From positions 1-5,856 of the forward strand of contig DBFNRV010000109.1 of assembly GCA_048421225.1 (NCBI GenBank): 5,856 nt of DNA, in the 5' to 3' direction. Shown here one piece after another: positions 1 to 5,490 of the stretch. Source of the DNA: UMGS946 sp048421225 (lineage in GTDB: Bacteria > Bacillota > Clostridia > Christensenellales > CAG-138). Each line of letters begins with the position of its first letter. The first letter of the stretch is position 1. Below the pieces are notes generated by a model, which was given only the letters and a program-made list of their open reading frames with translations, was not told the DNA's origin and did not search any database. The position numbers and the translations under genes are program-made.

Positions 1-182
1 GTTATTTTAGTAATACCCCAAAAATTGTTCAAATTTCATCCCCTATTATATGGACGCATAATATAAAATCCCATATTTAAAATAAAAGCGTATGGATTGA
101 ATCCGTGGGCTAGTATTATTGCGACGCTTTGATACTTAAAAAACAGACCTTTAATCTGAGATTGCGAACAGAAAAAGTCGAT

Positions 183-221
183 TAAGCCACCTGCTCAATT
201 CGAAACTGAGCGGGTGGTTTA
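183..221. repeat. 15-bp palindromic stem-loop
   Basis: The left arm TAAGCCACCTGCTCA (183-197) pairs with the right arm TGAGCGGGTGGTTTA (207-221). That is 15 consecutive pairs including two G-U wobbles, around a 9-base loop that contains TTCGAA. On the minus strand the hairpin is followed within about ten bases by CTTTTTC, so it could act as a terminator for leftward transcription. The wobble-compensated GC-rich arms also resemble the palindromes found at ends of IS200/IS605-type or REP-like elements, but no transposase is visible. The structure is seen directly; its role is an inference. Confidence 0.6.
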
Positions 222-293
222 CCGATGAACTTGTGGACAAGGGCGAATCGTATTGAATAAAGGACAGCGTCGGAAATAACACTCCTAAGGTCA

Positions 294-560
294 TCAGCAT
301 CCCTGTTCGTAACGCATTTTTAAATCATTAACGGTAATCAACGCCTCTGGGTGTTCCGGTTCCTAATATACTATGTATTGTACTGTATTCTTTAAACCTC
401 CCAATCAGTTTGCAGCAGCAATGTATCCCCAAGCTACATAGTTTAATGCTTTCTGCGCTTGCTCATAACATACATATACCGCCGCTTTCATTTGCGGATG
501 TTTGTCGCTTATTCCAGTCTCAGCGCTTAGCGCTGCTGATTCGCCGTATAAGTATCGCAT
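294..560 (-). pseudogene. Possible frameshifted remnant of a small protein gene, unidentified
   Basis: Three minus-strand frames follow one another with overlap, and each reads protein-like. The first starts at the ATG at 560, contains ISDKHPQMKAAVYVCYEQAQ and stops at 405-407. The second, in another frame, includes LIGRFKEYSTIHSIL and stops at 328-330. The third reads EPEHPEALITVNDLKMRYEQ before a stop at 294-296. Joined through two frameshifts they would make one protein of about 90 residues. A further open stretch (182-319) includes DDLRSVISDAVLYSIRFAL, but it competes with another equally open frame. I do not recognise a family. The 560 ATG has no convincing ribosome binding site. The alternative is that this is non-coding sequence that happens to be open. 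Confidence 0.33.
521..535. repeat. Short inverted repeat CAGCGCTTAGCGCTG
   Basis: Seven-base arms (CAGCGCT and AGCGCTG) form a perfect inverted repeat around a single central T. It could be a protein-binding site for a dimer or a chance palindrome. It lies inside the possible coding remnant at 405-560, and no promoter is evident beside it. Confidence 0.35.
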
Positions 561-640
561 TACCAATGATATAACATTTCTTCTTTACTACGAAATATAT
601 ATTCTTTTCGTATGCTTTTTAAGTTCTTTTCATTATACAA

Positions 641-676
641 AAGATAGGAATCGCGGCTTTCCGCGGTTCCTATCTT
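641..676 (-). terminator. Rho-independent terminator of the PII-like/antiporter operon
   Basis: Bases 641-656 pair with 661-676 in a 16-base-pair stem containing one G-U wobble, closed by a four-base loop (CTTT on the plus strand). Read leftward, the stem ends in ...CCTATCTT followed by TTGTATAA, giving a U-rich tail. It lies about 50 bases past the antiporter stop codon. The tail in the plus direction is weaker (TTCTTATCATTT), although limited bidirectional function is possible. Confidence 0.85.
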
Positions 677-723
677 CTTATCATTTAACTCGAATTATTA
701 TATCCAGGTCAATATGCTGGGTG

Positions 724-1935
724 TTAACCTGCTTTTAATTCACCCTTTTTAACCTTTTTCTGCTTTGGCATATGCTCTATTTCCCCCGATTTGACAAGCG
801 CTATCCTAGTAAGGACTGGCCCGACTAATTCATAGATGAGCGTTGCACAAAGCACTACGGCGCGTATCTGGGCTCCATATTCGGGCAGTTGACTTATTAC
901 AATCTGTGCCATACCAATAGCTACTCCAGCCTGCGGCAGCAATGTAAGCCCCAGGTATTTTTGTATGCTTGGTTCGCTCTTAACTATTCTAGCCCCAAGG
1001 TAAGCTCCAAAATACTTCCCTATGGAACGCGATACTATATAAATCAGTCCAAGCAAGCCTACACTCGTAAGTACGGTTAAATCCAGTTCGGCACCCGAGA
1101 TTACAAAAAACAACATAAATAGAGGCGTAGTCCAGCGTTCTGCCCCTTCAAGTATTGTGTCCGCATCGCTGCGAAGGTTTACAACCGCAGCCCCTATCGA
1201 CATACATAGCAGCAATGAGCTTAAACCGAGCATATTGGAAAGAGCAACGCCCAGGAGCACTGAAGCAATCGTTATGCAAAGCCTATTAGCACGAGATTTA
1301 AAGAAGCGTATGCAAATTGACACAATGGCGCCTATCGCAAAGCCTATCAGCAGTGAGAGGACAATCTCAAGCAGTGGCTGAAGCAGCATGTTGTTTACCG
1401 TTGGGGTGGCTCCAGAGGTAAGGGACTGTGCTATTGCCAGTGAAATTGAGAACACGGCAAGGCCAATTGCGTCGTCCATAGCAACTACCGAAAGAAGCGT
1501 ATTCGTCATCTTGCCATGCGCCTTATACTGGCGCACCACCATAAGCGTTGCCGCCGGCGCGGTTGCTGTGGCGATAGCGCCAAGCGTAATTGACAACGGG
1601 ATATCAAACCCCACAAGAATCAGCACGACGTCTACCAATATAACCGCAGCCATGGCCTGAAAAACTGTTATTACAAACGCTTTCATCCCAACGCGCTTAA
1701 GATTCTCTTTTTTAAACTCCCCTCCTATTGAAAACGCAATAAAGCCTAACGCGACAGCCGTAATATCTGAAACAGCCTCAAGCGATTCACCGTTAAACAC
1801 GCCGAGACAATATGGACCGATAATCAGTCCGGCAATCAGGAAACCCGTCACGTCAGGAAGATTAAGCTTTTTCACGACGCGACTAAGAAGCAGCCCCATG
1901 CCCAATGCGGCTGCGAGGCAAAATAAATTATTCAT
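724..1935 (-). CDS. CPA2/NapA-type cation:proton antiporter
   Basis: This 403-residue membrane protein should exchange Na+ or K+ for H+ across the cytoplasmic membrane. It is hydrophobic throughout, with about 12-13 membrane segments starting near residue 3. NapA/KefB-like hallmarks are visible. ATATAPAATL (122-131) is followed by VVAMDD (150-155), where the paired Asp154-Asp155 match the ion-binding aspartates of the family. Lys307 in SRSIGKYFGAYLG sits where NapA-type exchangers carry their conserved lysine. LLPQAGVAIGMA (332-343) is a family signature. The protein ends in a basic tail (PKQKKVKKGELKAG) and has no RCK/KTN domain, unlike full-length Kef systems. The start is supported by AAAGGA (1941-1946) five bases upstream, inside the end of the PII-like gene. 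Ion specificity cannot be read from the sequence. CPA2 membership is secure; electrogenic Na+/H+ exchange is inferred from the DD plus Lys pattern. Confidence 0.92.
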   Translation of the reverse strand: MNNLFCLAAALGMGLLLSRVVKKLNLPDVTGFLIAGLIIGPYCLGVFNGESLEAVSDITAVALGFIAFSIGGEFKKENLKRVGMKAFVITVFQAMAAVILVDVVLILVGFDIPLSITLGAIATATAPAATLMVVRQYKAHGKMTNTLLSVVAMDDAIGLAVFSISLAIAQSLTSGATPTVNNMLLQPLLEIVLSLLIGFAIGAIVSICIRFFKSRANRLCITIASVLLGVALSNMLGLSSLLLCMSIGAAVVNLRSDADTILEGAERWTTPLFMLFFVISGAELDLTVLTSVGLLGLIYIVSRSIGKYFGAYLGARIVKSEPSIQKYLGLTLLPQAGVAIGMAQIVISQLPEYGAQIRAVVLCATLIYELVGPVLTRIALVKSGEIEHMPKQKKVKKGELKAG

Positions 1936-1937
1936 TT

Positions 1938-2288
1938 CTATCCTTTTGATACTCCTTCAAAATGCATTACTGGAACCGTGAACATAATCCCTGTGTTGGG
2001 CCGGTCAAACCCACCGCATATATCTTTTATCGCCTGCTTTGATGTCATTATGAGTTCATCGGGCATCACAGCCAGCATCATTTTCCCATGATCAAGGTTA
2101 TCGTCAAACAGCCTCATTGCGGAATTGAAAAAGGCAGGCATTGCAGCGTCGTCACCCAACGATGCAAGCATGTGCAGCATGCCTTCGCATCTTACGACGG
2201 TTGCTCCATTTACCCCGACTTTCATCAGGCTTGAAAGAACCTTGGGCATCCTGTCGGCTTCATTTGTAATATAAACTAAAAGTTGCAT
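1938..2288 (-). CDS. PII-like signalling protein, putative regulator of the antiporter
   Basis: This 116-residue protein is close to the usual PII length of about 112. It shows the PII ferredoxin-like layout: a first strand (LLVYIT, 3-8), a helix, then GVNGATVVRCEGM (25-37), matching the GVxGxTV segment before the T-loop. A second strand and helix follow (KMMLAVMPDELIMTSKQAIK, 69-88), then GGFDRPNTGIMFTVPV (92-107) in place of the B-loop and last strand. The canonical T-loop glutamine and the TGKxGDGKIF B-loop lysine are absent, so it is PII-like rather than GlnB/GlnK, and ligand binding may differ. It is the first gene of a tight pair: its TAG stop is two bases from the antiporter ATG. GAGAGG (2295-2300) lies six bases before the ATG. 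The family call rests on motif and fold resemblance; control of the antiporter is inferred from gene order. Confidence 0.75.
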   Translation of the reverse strand: MQLLVYITNEADRMPKVLSSLMKVGVNGATVVRCEGMLHMLASLGDDAAMPAFFNSAMRLFDDNLDHGKMMLAVMPDELIMTSKQAIKDICGGFDRPNTGIMFTVPVMHFEGVSKG

Positions 2289-2294
2289 TGTTTA

Positions 2295-2300
2295 CCTCTC
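2295..2300 (-). promoter_or_regulatory. Ribosome binding site of the PII-like gene
   Basis: GAGAGG on the minus strand lies six bases upstream of the ATG at 2288. It fixes the start of the PII-like protein and is the leading translation signal of the two-gene operon. Confidence 0.8.
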
Positions 2301-2322
2301 GGCCATAATTTCTTTTAGTTTT

Positions 2323-2351
2323 GGTATACCCCCATATTATCAAATTGTCAA
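2323..2351 (-). promoter_or_regulatory. Sigma-A promoter of the PII-like/antiporter operon (proximal)
   Basis: On the minus strand a perfect -35 box TTGACA (2346-2351) is separated by exactly 17 bases from TATACC (2323-2328), a 4/6 match to the -10 consensus. Transcription would start near 2316, leaving a leader of about 28 bases that contains the GAGAGG site. The -10 box is part of an eight-base palindrome GGTATACC (2323-2330) flanked by a run of G, a possible operator half-site. Confidence 0.65.
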
Positions 2352-2364
2352 TACCTTTGTTCAA
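2336..2364 (-). promoter_or_regulatory. Second, overlapping sigma-A promoter (distal)
   Basis: On the minus strand TTGAAC (2359-2364, 4/6 to consensus) stands 17 bases from GATAAT (2336-2341, 5/6 to consensus). It overlaps the proximal promoter by 16 bases, shifted by 13, so polymerase could occupy only one at a time. Which one is used cannot be told from sequence alone. The upstream peptidase gene has no strong terminator in this gap; only a weak AAAAAA/TTTTTT inverted repeat around 2367-2383 is visible. Confidence 0.5.
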
Positions 2365-2415
2365 AAAACAGCATTTTTTATTGACCATTTGTTGCATAAC
2401 AGTATGTCAGGCATT

Positions 2416-3816
2416 CTAAATCCTCTTCATCATCTCATAAAACTCCTCCTGGGATTTAAAGCCTCCAATACGCTCCCGCTGTAAAATCAGCTGTTCTGCA
2501 CGATTTGCCGTCACTCCGTTTATGGAGAGAAAGTCTACGGCCGTCGCTGAGTTTACATTAAATTGATAGCGAACCTTGATCTCACGGTTCCATGGAGTGG
2601 GCGCTATACATTCGTCTCCTTCAATCCATATATCCGGTTGTACAGCCGTGTCAAGAGATACTCCTCCTGATAAAAGCTGTTCAATAAGGCGTGTCTTCAA
2701 TTCCGAACTTTCCCTTAATGCGGTTCTGAATGGCTCAACAATCCCGTTTCGTCCAAAACGGTATAATCTTTCAAACGCATGTCTTGCGTCGTCGCTTACA
2801 GTAGAAAAATAGGTTAGCCTTACAAATAATGAATACAGCTCTTTCTTTTCATCTGGAAACTTGTCACCGTAAGCCTTTATAAAATCTGTCATCAGGGTCG
2901 GTTTTGACATATCAAGCCCTGACAAAACGTAAAAAATCTTTAGGTAAAGGTTTTGCACAGGATCGACGCTATCCATGTCCACGCCAAAGGAGGAATAAAA
3001 GGCTTTATCGCTATAGCTGTTTTTGAATATGTCATTAATATAAATATAATAAAATATTGAGGCCACCGCTCCCTCTGAGGATAAAAACTGATTCGCGTTT
3101 TTTATCCTTTCAGGCGTAAAAGCTGAAGAGGTAATATGCGCCATGTGCAGCTCGGCGTATGTGTCATAATCGTCGATAAAGGGCAAGGCAGTATTGTAAA
3201 CAAACCTATTGTTTATAACGCCATGATATCTTAACTGAGTGTCACGGGCGCAGAGCCAGGCGTTGGCGTCATACGCATAGTCCCATAGCCCGTTTTGCAC
3301 AGATCCCGACATATCACTAGTTACTATCTCAAGATGCTCTGCAAATCCTTCAAAGAACGCCATATAGGGATCCGTTATCGCTGTACAGGTATGAAATTTG
3401 TTTGACAGCGAATGGCTTAGATCATATCCAATCCAGTTAAGCCAAACATGTGAAAACTCATGGGCAAAGATTTCTTCAATACCTGATTGTTCGATAGAAT
3501 CCCAATCCGTATAAAAGCCAATGAAGCATAGATCAGGATAATCCTTAAACCCATCTTTTGTTTCAAGCCGAAGGCCAGTTAGTTCCGTAGGATCGGACCA
3601 GTCCGTGACAAACACCATCGGATAGTCGTTGTTTAAATAATTTGCGAGCAGCCTTCCGATTTTTAGGAAGTATGATACGGGATTGCTTTCTAGTATTTTT
3701 GTAACTGCCGAGAACTTATATGATGCAGGCGTAAACTCCTTGGCCTGATATAGTTTATTGCCATATAAATCCGTAACTTGATCCAGGCTCGTCGCCTCTG
3801 CAATAATATAGTCCAT
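2416..3816 (-). CDS. Putative zinc metallopeptidase with C-terminal helix-hairpin-helix domain
   Basis: This 466-residue protein carries HEFSH at 119-123, the zinc-binding HExxH motif. FFEGFAEHLE (154-163) follows about 33-40 residues later; Glu156 or Glu160 is the likely third ligand, giving a gluzincin-like arrangement. The middle (about 200-400) is helical and unassigned. The last 45 residues, from FNVNSATAVDFL (419-430) through GVTANRAEQLI to GGFKSQEEF, match the ComEA-type helix-hairpin-helix DNA-binding module. There is no signal peptide or membrane segment, so a cytoplasmic role is likely. I chose the ATG at 3816 because AAAGGGAG (3824-3831) lies seven bases upstream. The frame stays open up to an ATG at 4002, but the extra 62 residues are basic, low in similarity to a domain and have no ribosome binding site. 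The substrate is unknown. A role on DNA-bound proteins is possible but inferred only from the domain pair. Confidence 0.8.
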   Translation of the reverse strand: MDYIIAEATSLDQVTDLYGNKLYQAKEFTPASYKFSAVTKILESNPVSYFLKIGRLLANYLNNDYPMVFVTDWSDPTELTGLRLETKDGFKDYPDLCFIGFYTDWDSIEQSGIEEIFAHEFSHVWLNWIGYDLSHSLSNKFHTCTAITDPYMAFFEGFAEHLEIVTSDMSGSVQNGLWDYAYDANAWLCARDTQLRYHGVINNRFVYNTALPFIDDYDTYAELHMAHITSSAFTPERIKNANQFLSSEGAVASIFYYIYINDIFKNSYSDKAFYSSFGVDMDSVDPVQNLYLKIFYVLSGLDMSKPTLMTDFIKAYGDKFPDEKKELYSLFVRLTYFSTVSDDARHAFERLYRFGRNGIVEPFRTALRESSELKTRLIEQLLSGGVSLDTAVQPDIWIEGDECIAPTPWNREIKVRYQFNVNSATAVDFLSINGVTANRAEQLILQRERIGGFKSQEEFYEMMKRI

Positions 3817-3823
3817 TTTATTT

Positions 3824-3831
3824 CTCCCTTT
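3824..3831 (-). promoter_or_regulatory. Ribosome binding site that decides the peptidase start
   Basis: AAAGGGAG on the minus strand lies seven bases before the ATG at 3816. Its strength and spacing favour this start over the in-frame ATG at 4002, which would add 62 residues. The region between 3817 and 4002 then becomes the untranslated leader or intergenic DNA. Confidence 0.8.
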
Positions 3832-3894
3832 CGTACGTCGCCCGGACGTCAATCTAAGATGTAACAGGTTAAAGCGCCCCTTAAATATCAAGAA

Positions 3895-3924
3895 AACTCT
3901 GCAAAGAAACATCCCCGCAGAGTT
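3895..3924 (-). promoter_or_regulatory. Stem-loop upstream of the peptidase gene, possible attenuator
   Basis: AACTCTGC and GCAGAGTT form a perfect eight-base-pair stem around a 14-base loop. On the minus strand the stem runs directly into TTTTCTTGATATTT, a U-rich stretch. It sits about 80 bases upstream of the start codon. It could be a leader attenuator or the terminator of an upstream transcript. The stem is short and the loop large, so function is uncertain. I could not find a convincing promoter between it and the gene. Confidence 0.4.
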
Positions 3925-4066
3925 GTAAACAGCTATAGGGCGATCGCATCCTTTTTCAGCGCTTTGAGAATTGCGGAGACCTGCGCGCCTCTTTGAGGTC
4001 ATCCTACTTCTTTCTGCAAATCCGAAAGCACTTAATATTACAGGCTCTTTTACACTCTCCCAATAG

Positions 4067-4087
4067 ATTTAACCCGTAATTTAACCC
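4067..4087. repeat. 9-bp direct repeat ATTTAACCC
   Basis: ATTTAACCC occurs at 4067-4075 and again at 4079-4087, separated by GTA, a 12-base period. It lies about 60 bases past the 3' end of the recombinase remnant, where recombinase arm or core sites are often found. With only two copies, chance is not excluded. Confidence 0.4.
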
Positions 4088-4147
4088 ATATAAAAGATGG
4101 GATGCTTATAAATTTAGGCTAAATGCGCTGTTAACAACTGCCGACAG

Positions 4148-4290
4148 TTATTGTGGCTTATTATACTTAAGTTTAGCATAGATGTCCATCGTTATTTTAC
4201 TATTTTCATGACCCGCGAGGTACTGGAGAGTTTTTGGATCAACACCTCCACTTTCTTAAACAATTTATGACGTGTAAATCAGCCGACTCC
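4148..4290 (-). pseudogene. C-terminal remnant of a tyrosine recombinase (phage/ICE integrase)
   Basis: From 4255 down to the TAA at 4148-4150 the minus strand reads GVDPKTLQYLAGHENSKITM and then DIYAKLKYNKPQ. This is the classic end of a tyrosine recombinase: the LQxLxGH box with the catalytic His (codon 4208-4210) and the Tyr nucleophile (codon 4178-4180). Upstream, the expected HDLRHT box survives only in pieces. ADL lies in one frame and RHK in another, and an in-frame stop stands at 4256-4258, so at least two frameshifts separate it from the tail. No intact N-terminal domain is found. The gene is therefore dead, a relic of an integrated element. The identity is secure from the motifs; the upstream limit at 4290 is approximate. 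Confidence 0.85.
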
Positions 4291-4464
4291 CACAACTTGC
4301 AGTTATATCTTTATCACACTTTCAACTAAGCTAAAATATAACCGCTATTCTATGACAAATGCTCCACCCTGTGCCGCAGCGAACAGATCCTTAGAAATTC
4401 CATCTAGCCGCCTTCTTTATGGCCAGGTCCTCAATTACATGATACCCCTGTCGGATCGTCGCGT

Positions 4465-4485
4465 TATGCAGGTGCCGCCTGCATA
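4465..4485. repeat. 8-bp inverted repeat with 5-base loop
   Basis: TATGCAGG (4465-4472) and CCTGCATA (4478-4485) form a perfect stem around TGCCG. No U-run follows on either strand, so it is not a typical terminator. It lies in the decayed mobile-element region and may be a binding site or a leftover element end. Confidence 0.4.
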
Positions 4486-4715
4486 TCAGTGCTCATGGGT
4501 TTTTGCTGCCACATAAACGGATAGCCGCTACTCAAACTGGGAACGTAAGGGGGGTGAGGCTATGTAACTTGCGAATAATCGCATTTAACTCTTTGTGCGG
4601 CTCATTTAATCCATTCCCAAAATATTTCATCTTATCAATCCCTATCTAGTACGTCCTATCAGCCTAAGGCTCCCTAAATCAGCCGGCAATTTGAACGTTA
4701 ACCACACAAATATGT

Positions 4716-5465
4716 TCATATTCGGAGTATTTTCTTTAGATGGGCAATATCTAACAAATTTACTGTTTCAAATTTTCCTTTATAAAACAACGCCCAGTTA
4801 TTGAAAACACAGGGTAATTCCTTTGCTTTTTGCAGCGAATCCACTTGAATGAAGGATGCCGGAACACCGTGTGTTTCGCAATATACTTTTAGTATCTCAA
4901 TGTTTTGATAGATAAAGGGGCATTGCATATCATAATAGATAGTTAGCGCCCTACTCTCAATTTCACACGTTTTTGCATTTTGCTCGAACAATGGTCTTGT
5001 TCCGTCAAAAGAAAGCGCAAGCAGTTCATATCCGTTATTGGTAGTATCAACAACCCTGAAGCCAAACTTTTTCGCAAATGATTGGTCTGAGAGCCATGCT
5101 TTTTGCTTCTTTGCTCCAAGCATACATACGCCGGACCTTCCTTTCTCTTTAGCGTCTGCAACACAATACTCCATTAACGATTTTGCATATCCTTTTCCTC
5201 TATAATCACCCAAAACCCATAAACAATAGATATAATAATAATTATCTCCAATTATAGGAACCCATGCGGTTTCAAGAGGTGCATATTCAATAAAAACAGT
5301 ACCTTTGACATTTAATTTTCTAAAAGTATGTCCCTCTTTTAAGCGTTCAGAAAGCCATTGCTTTTTAGCTTCGACACCTTGATGCGGTTTTTTGGTACGA
5401 ATAATACAACATAAATGCTCATTAGCAAGATTTTCTGCCGTCAAGTTTATAAATTCATCACACAT
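4716..5465 (-). CDS. yoaP: YoaP-type GNAT N-acetyltransferase with thioredoxin-like tail
   Basis: This 249-residue cytoplasmic protein matches the length and two-part layout of Bacillus YoaP. Residues about 1-155 form a GNAT domain that should transfer an acetyl group from acetyl-CoA to an unknown acceptor. The acetyl-CoA pyrophosphate loop is DYRGKGYAKSL (87-97), fitting the R-x-x-G-x-A pattern. EFINLTAENL near the start and AWVPI (67-71) are typical of the family. Residues about 172-249 form the YoaP-type thioredoxin-like domain. ALTIYYDMQCPF (173-184) keeps one Cys (182) but no second Cys at the CxxC position, so dithiol redox activity is unlikely. The start has GAGAAAG eight bases upstream, a moderate site. 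It follows the broken DUF3781 gene by 25 bases, suggesting one transcript. The symbol rests on resemblance; the physiological substrate is unknown. Confidence 0.85.
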   Translation of the reverse strand: MCDEFINLTAENLANEHLCCIIRTKKPHQGVEAKKQWLSERLKEGHTFRKLNVKGTVFIEYAPLETAWVPIIGDNYYYIYCLWVLGDYRGKGYAKSLMEYCVADAKEKGRSGVCMLGAKKQKAWLSDQSFAKKFGFRVVDTTNNGYELLALSFDGTRPLFEQNAKTCEIESRALTIYYDMQCPFIYQNIEILKVYCETHGVPASFIQVDSLQKAKELPCVFNNWALFYKGKFETVNLLDIAHLKKILRI

Positions 5466-5490
5466 ATTTTAATCTTTCTCATTTCCAAAT

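Larger units (their letters stand above)
1..640. other. Left intergenic region without an intact gene
   Basis: No reading frame here has both a credible ribosome binding site and a recognisable product. The stretch holds a possible frameshifted coding remnant on the minus strand (about 294-560), a long palindrome (183-221) and a short inverted repeat (521-535), listed separately. On the plus strand a stop-bounded frame ends at 130-132 and reads ...AYGLNPWASIIATL. It looks mildly protein-like, but it is under 20 codons and has no start, so I do not call it. Bases 1-80 are AT-rich and I see nothing definable in them. The plus-strand frame that starts with TTG at 502 and runs to 738 crosses the operon terminator and has no ribosome binding site, so I treat it as spurious. 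Confidence 0.6.
4003..4715. other. Decayed region between the peptidase and acetyltransferase genes
   Basis: No intact gene is visible. The recombinase remnant (about 4148-4290) is the only identifiable item. On the minus strand several short protein-like pieces lie in different frames: an ATG-initiated 32-codon frame (4532-4630) beginning MKYFGNGLNEPHKEL, a piece reading SGYPFMWQQKPMSTDM (about 4486-4533), and one reading YHVIEDLAIKKAARWNF (about 4400-4455). The last resembles the core-binding helix of phage integrases, but only weakly. I read the stretch as debris of a mobile element. There is no clear terminator behind the acetyltransferase gene, only an AGCCT/AGGCT inverted repeat near 4660-4672. 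Confidence 0.5.

Noticed and set aside
276..291. ATAACACTCCTAAGGT, resembling the conserved 23S rRNA segment ATAACGGTCCTAAGGT
   Set aside because: Fourteen of 16 bases match, but the flanking bases do not follow 23S rRNA, so this is most likely chance and not an rRNA fragment or homing-endonuclease site.
502..738. 78-codon plus-strand frame starting with TTG
   Set aside because: It has no ribosome binding site, runs through the strong terminator hairpin at 641-676 and into the end of the antiporter gene, and shows no recognisable protein pattern.
889..1660. Three plus-strand frames inside the antiporter gene (889-1080, 1157-1381, 1388-1660)
   Set aside because: They are antisense to a well-supported membrane protein with intact motifs, and have no ribosome binding sites or family features.
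2323..2335. TATACCCCC beside the PII-like promoter as a CsoR/CopY-type metal operator
   Set aside because: Only one half-site is present; the opposite arm expected for such operators is missing, and no metal-handling gene is nearby.
2576..2812. Plus-strand frame of 78 codons
   Set aside because: Antisense shadow of the peptidase gene, with no supporting signal.
3817..4002. Extending the peptidase to the ATG at 4002
   Set aside because: There is no ribosome binding site at 4002, whereas AAAGGGAG stands seven bases before the ATG at 3816. The extra 62 residues are basic and domain-less.
4943..5164. 73-codon minus-strand frame
   Set aside because: It lies wholly inside the acetyltransferase gene in another frame; the acetyltransferase frame has the GNAT motif and the right length.
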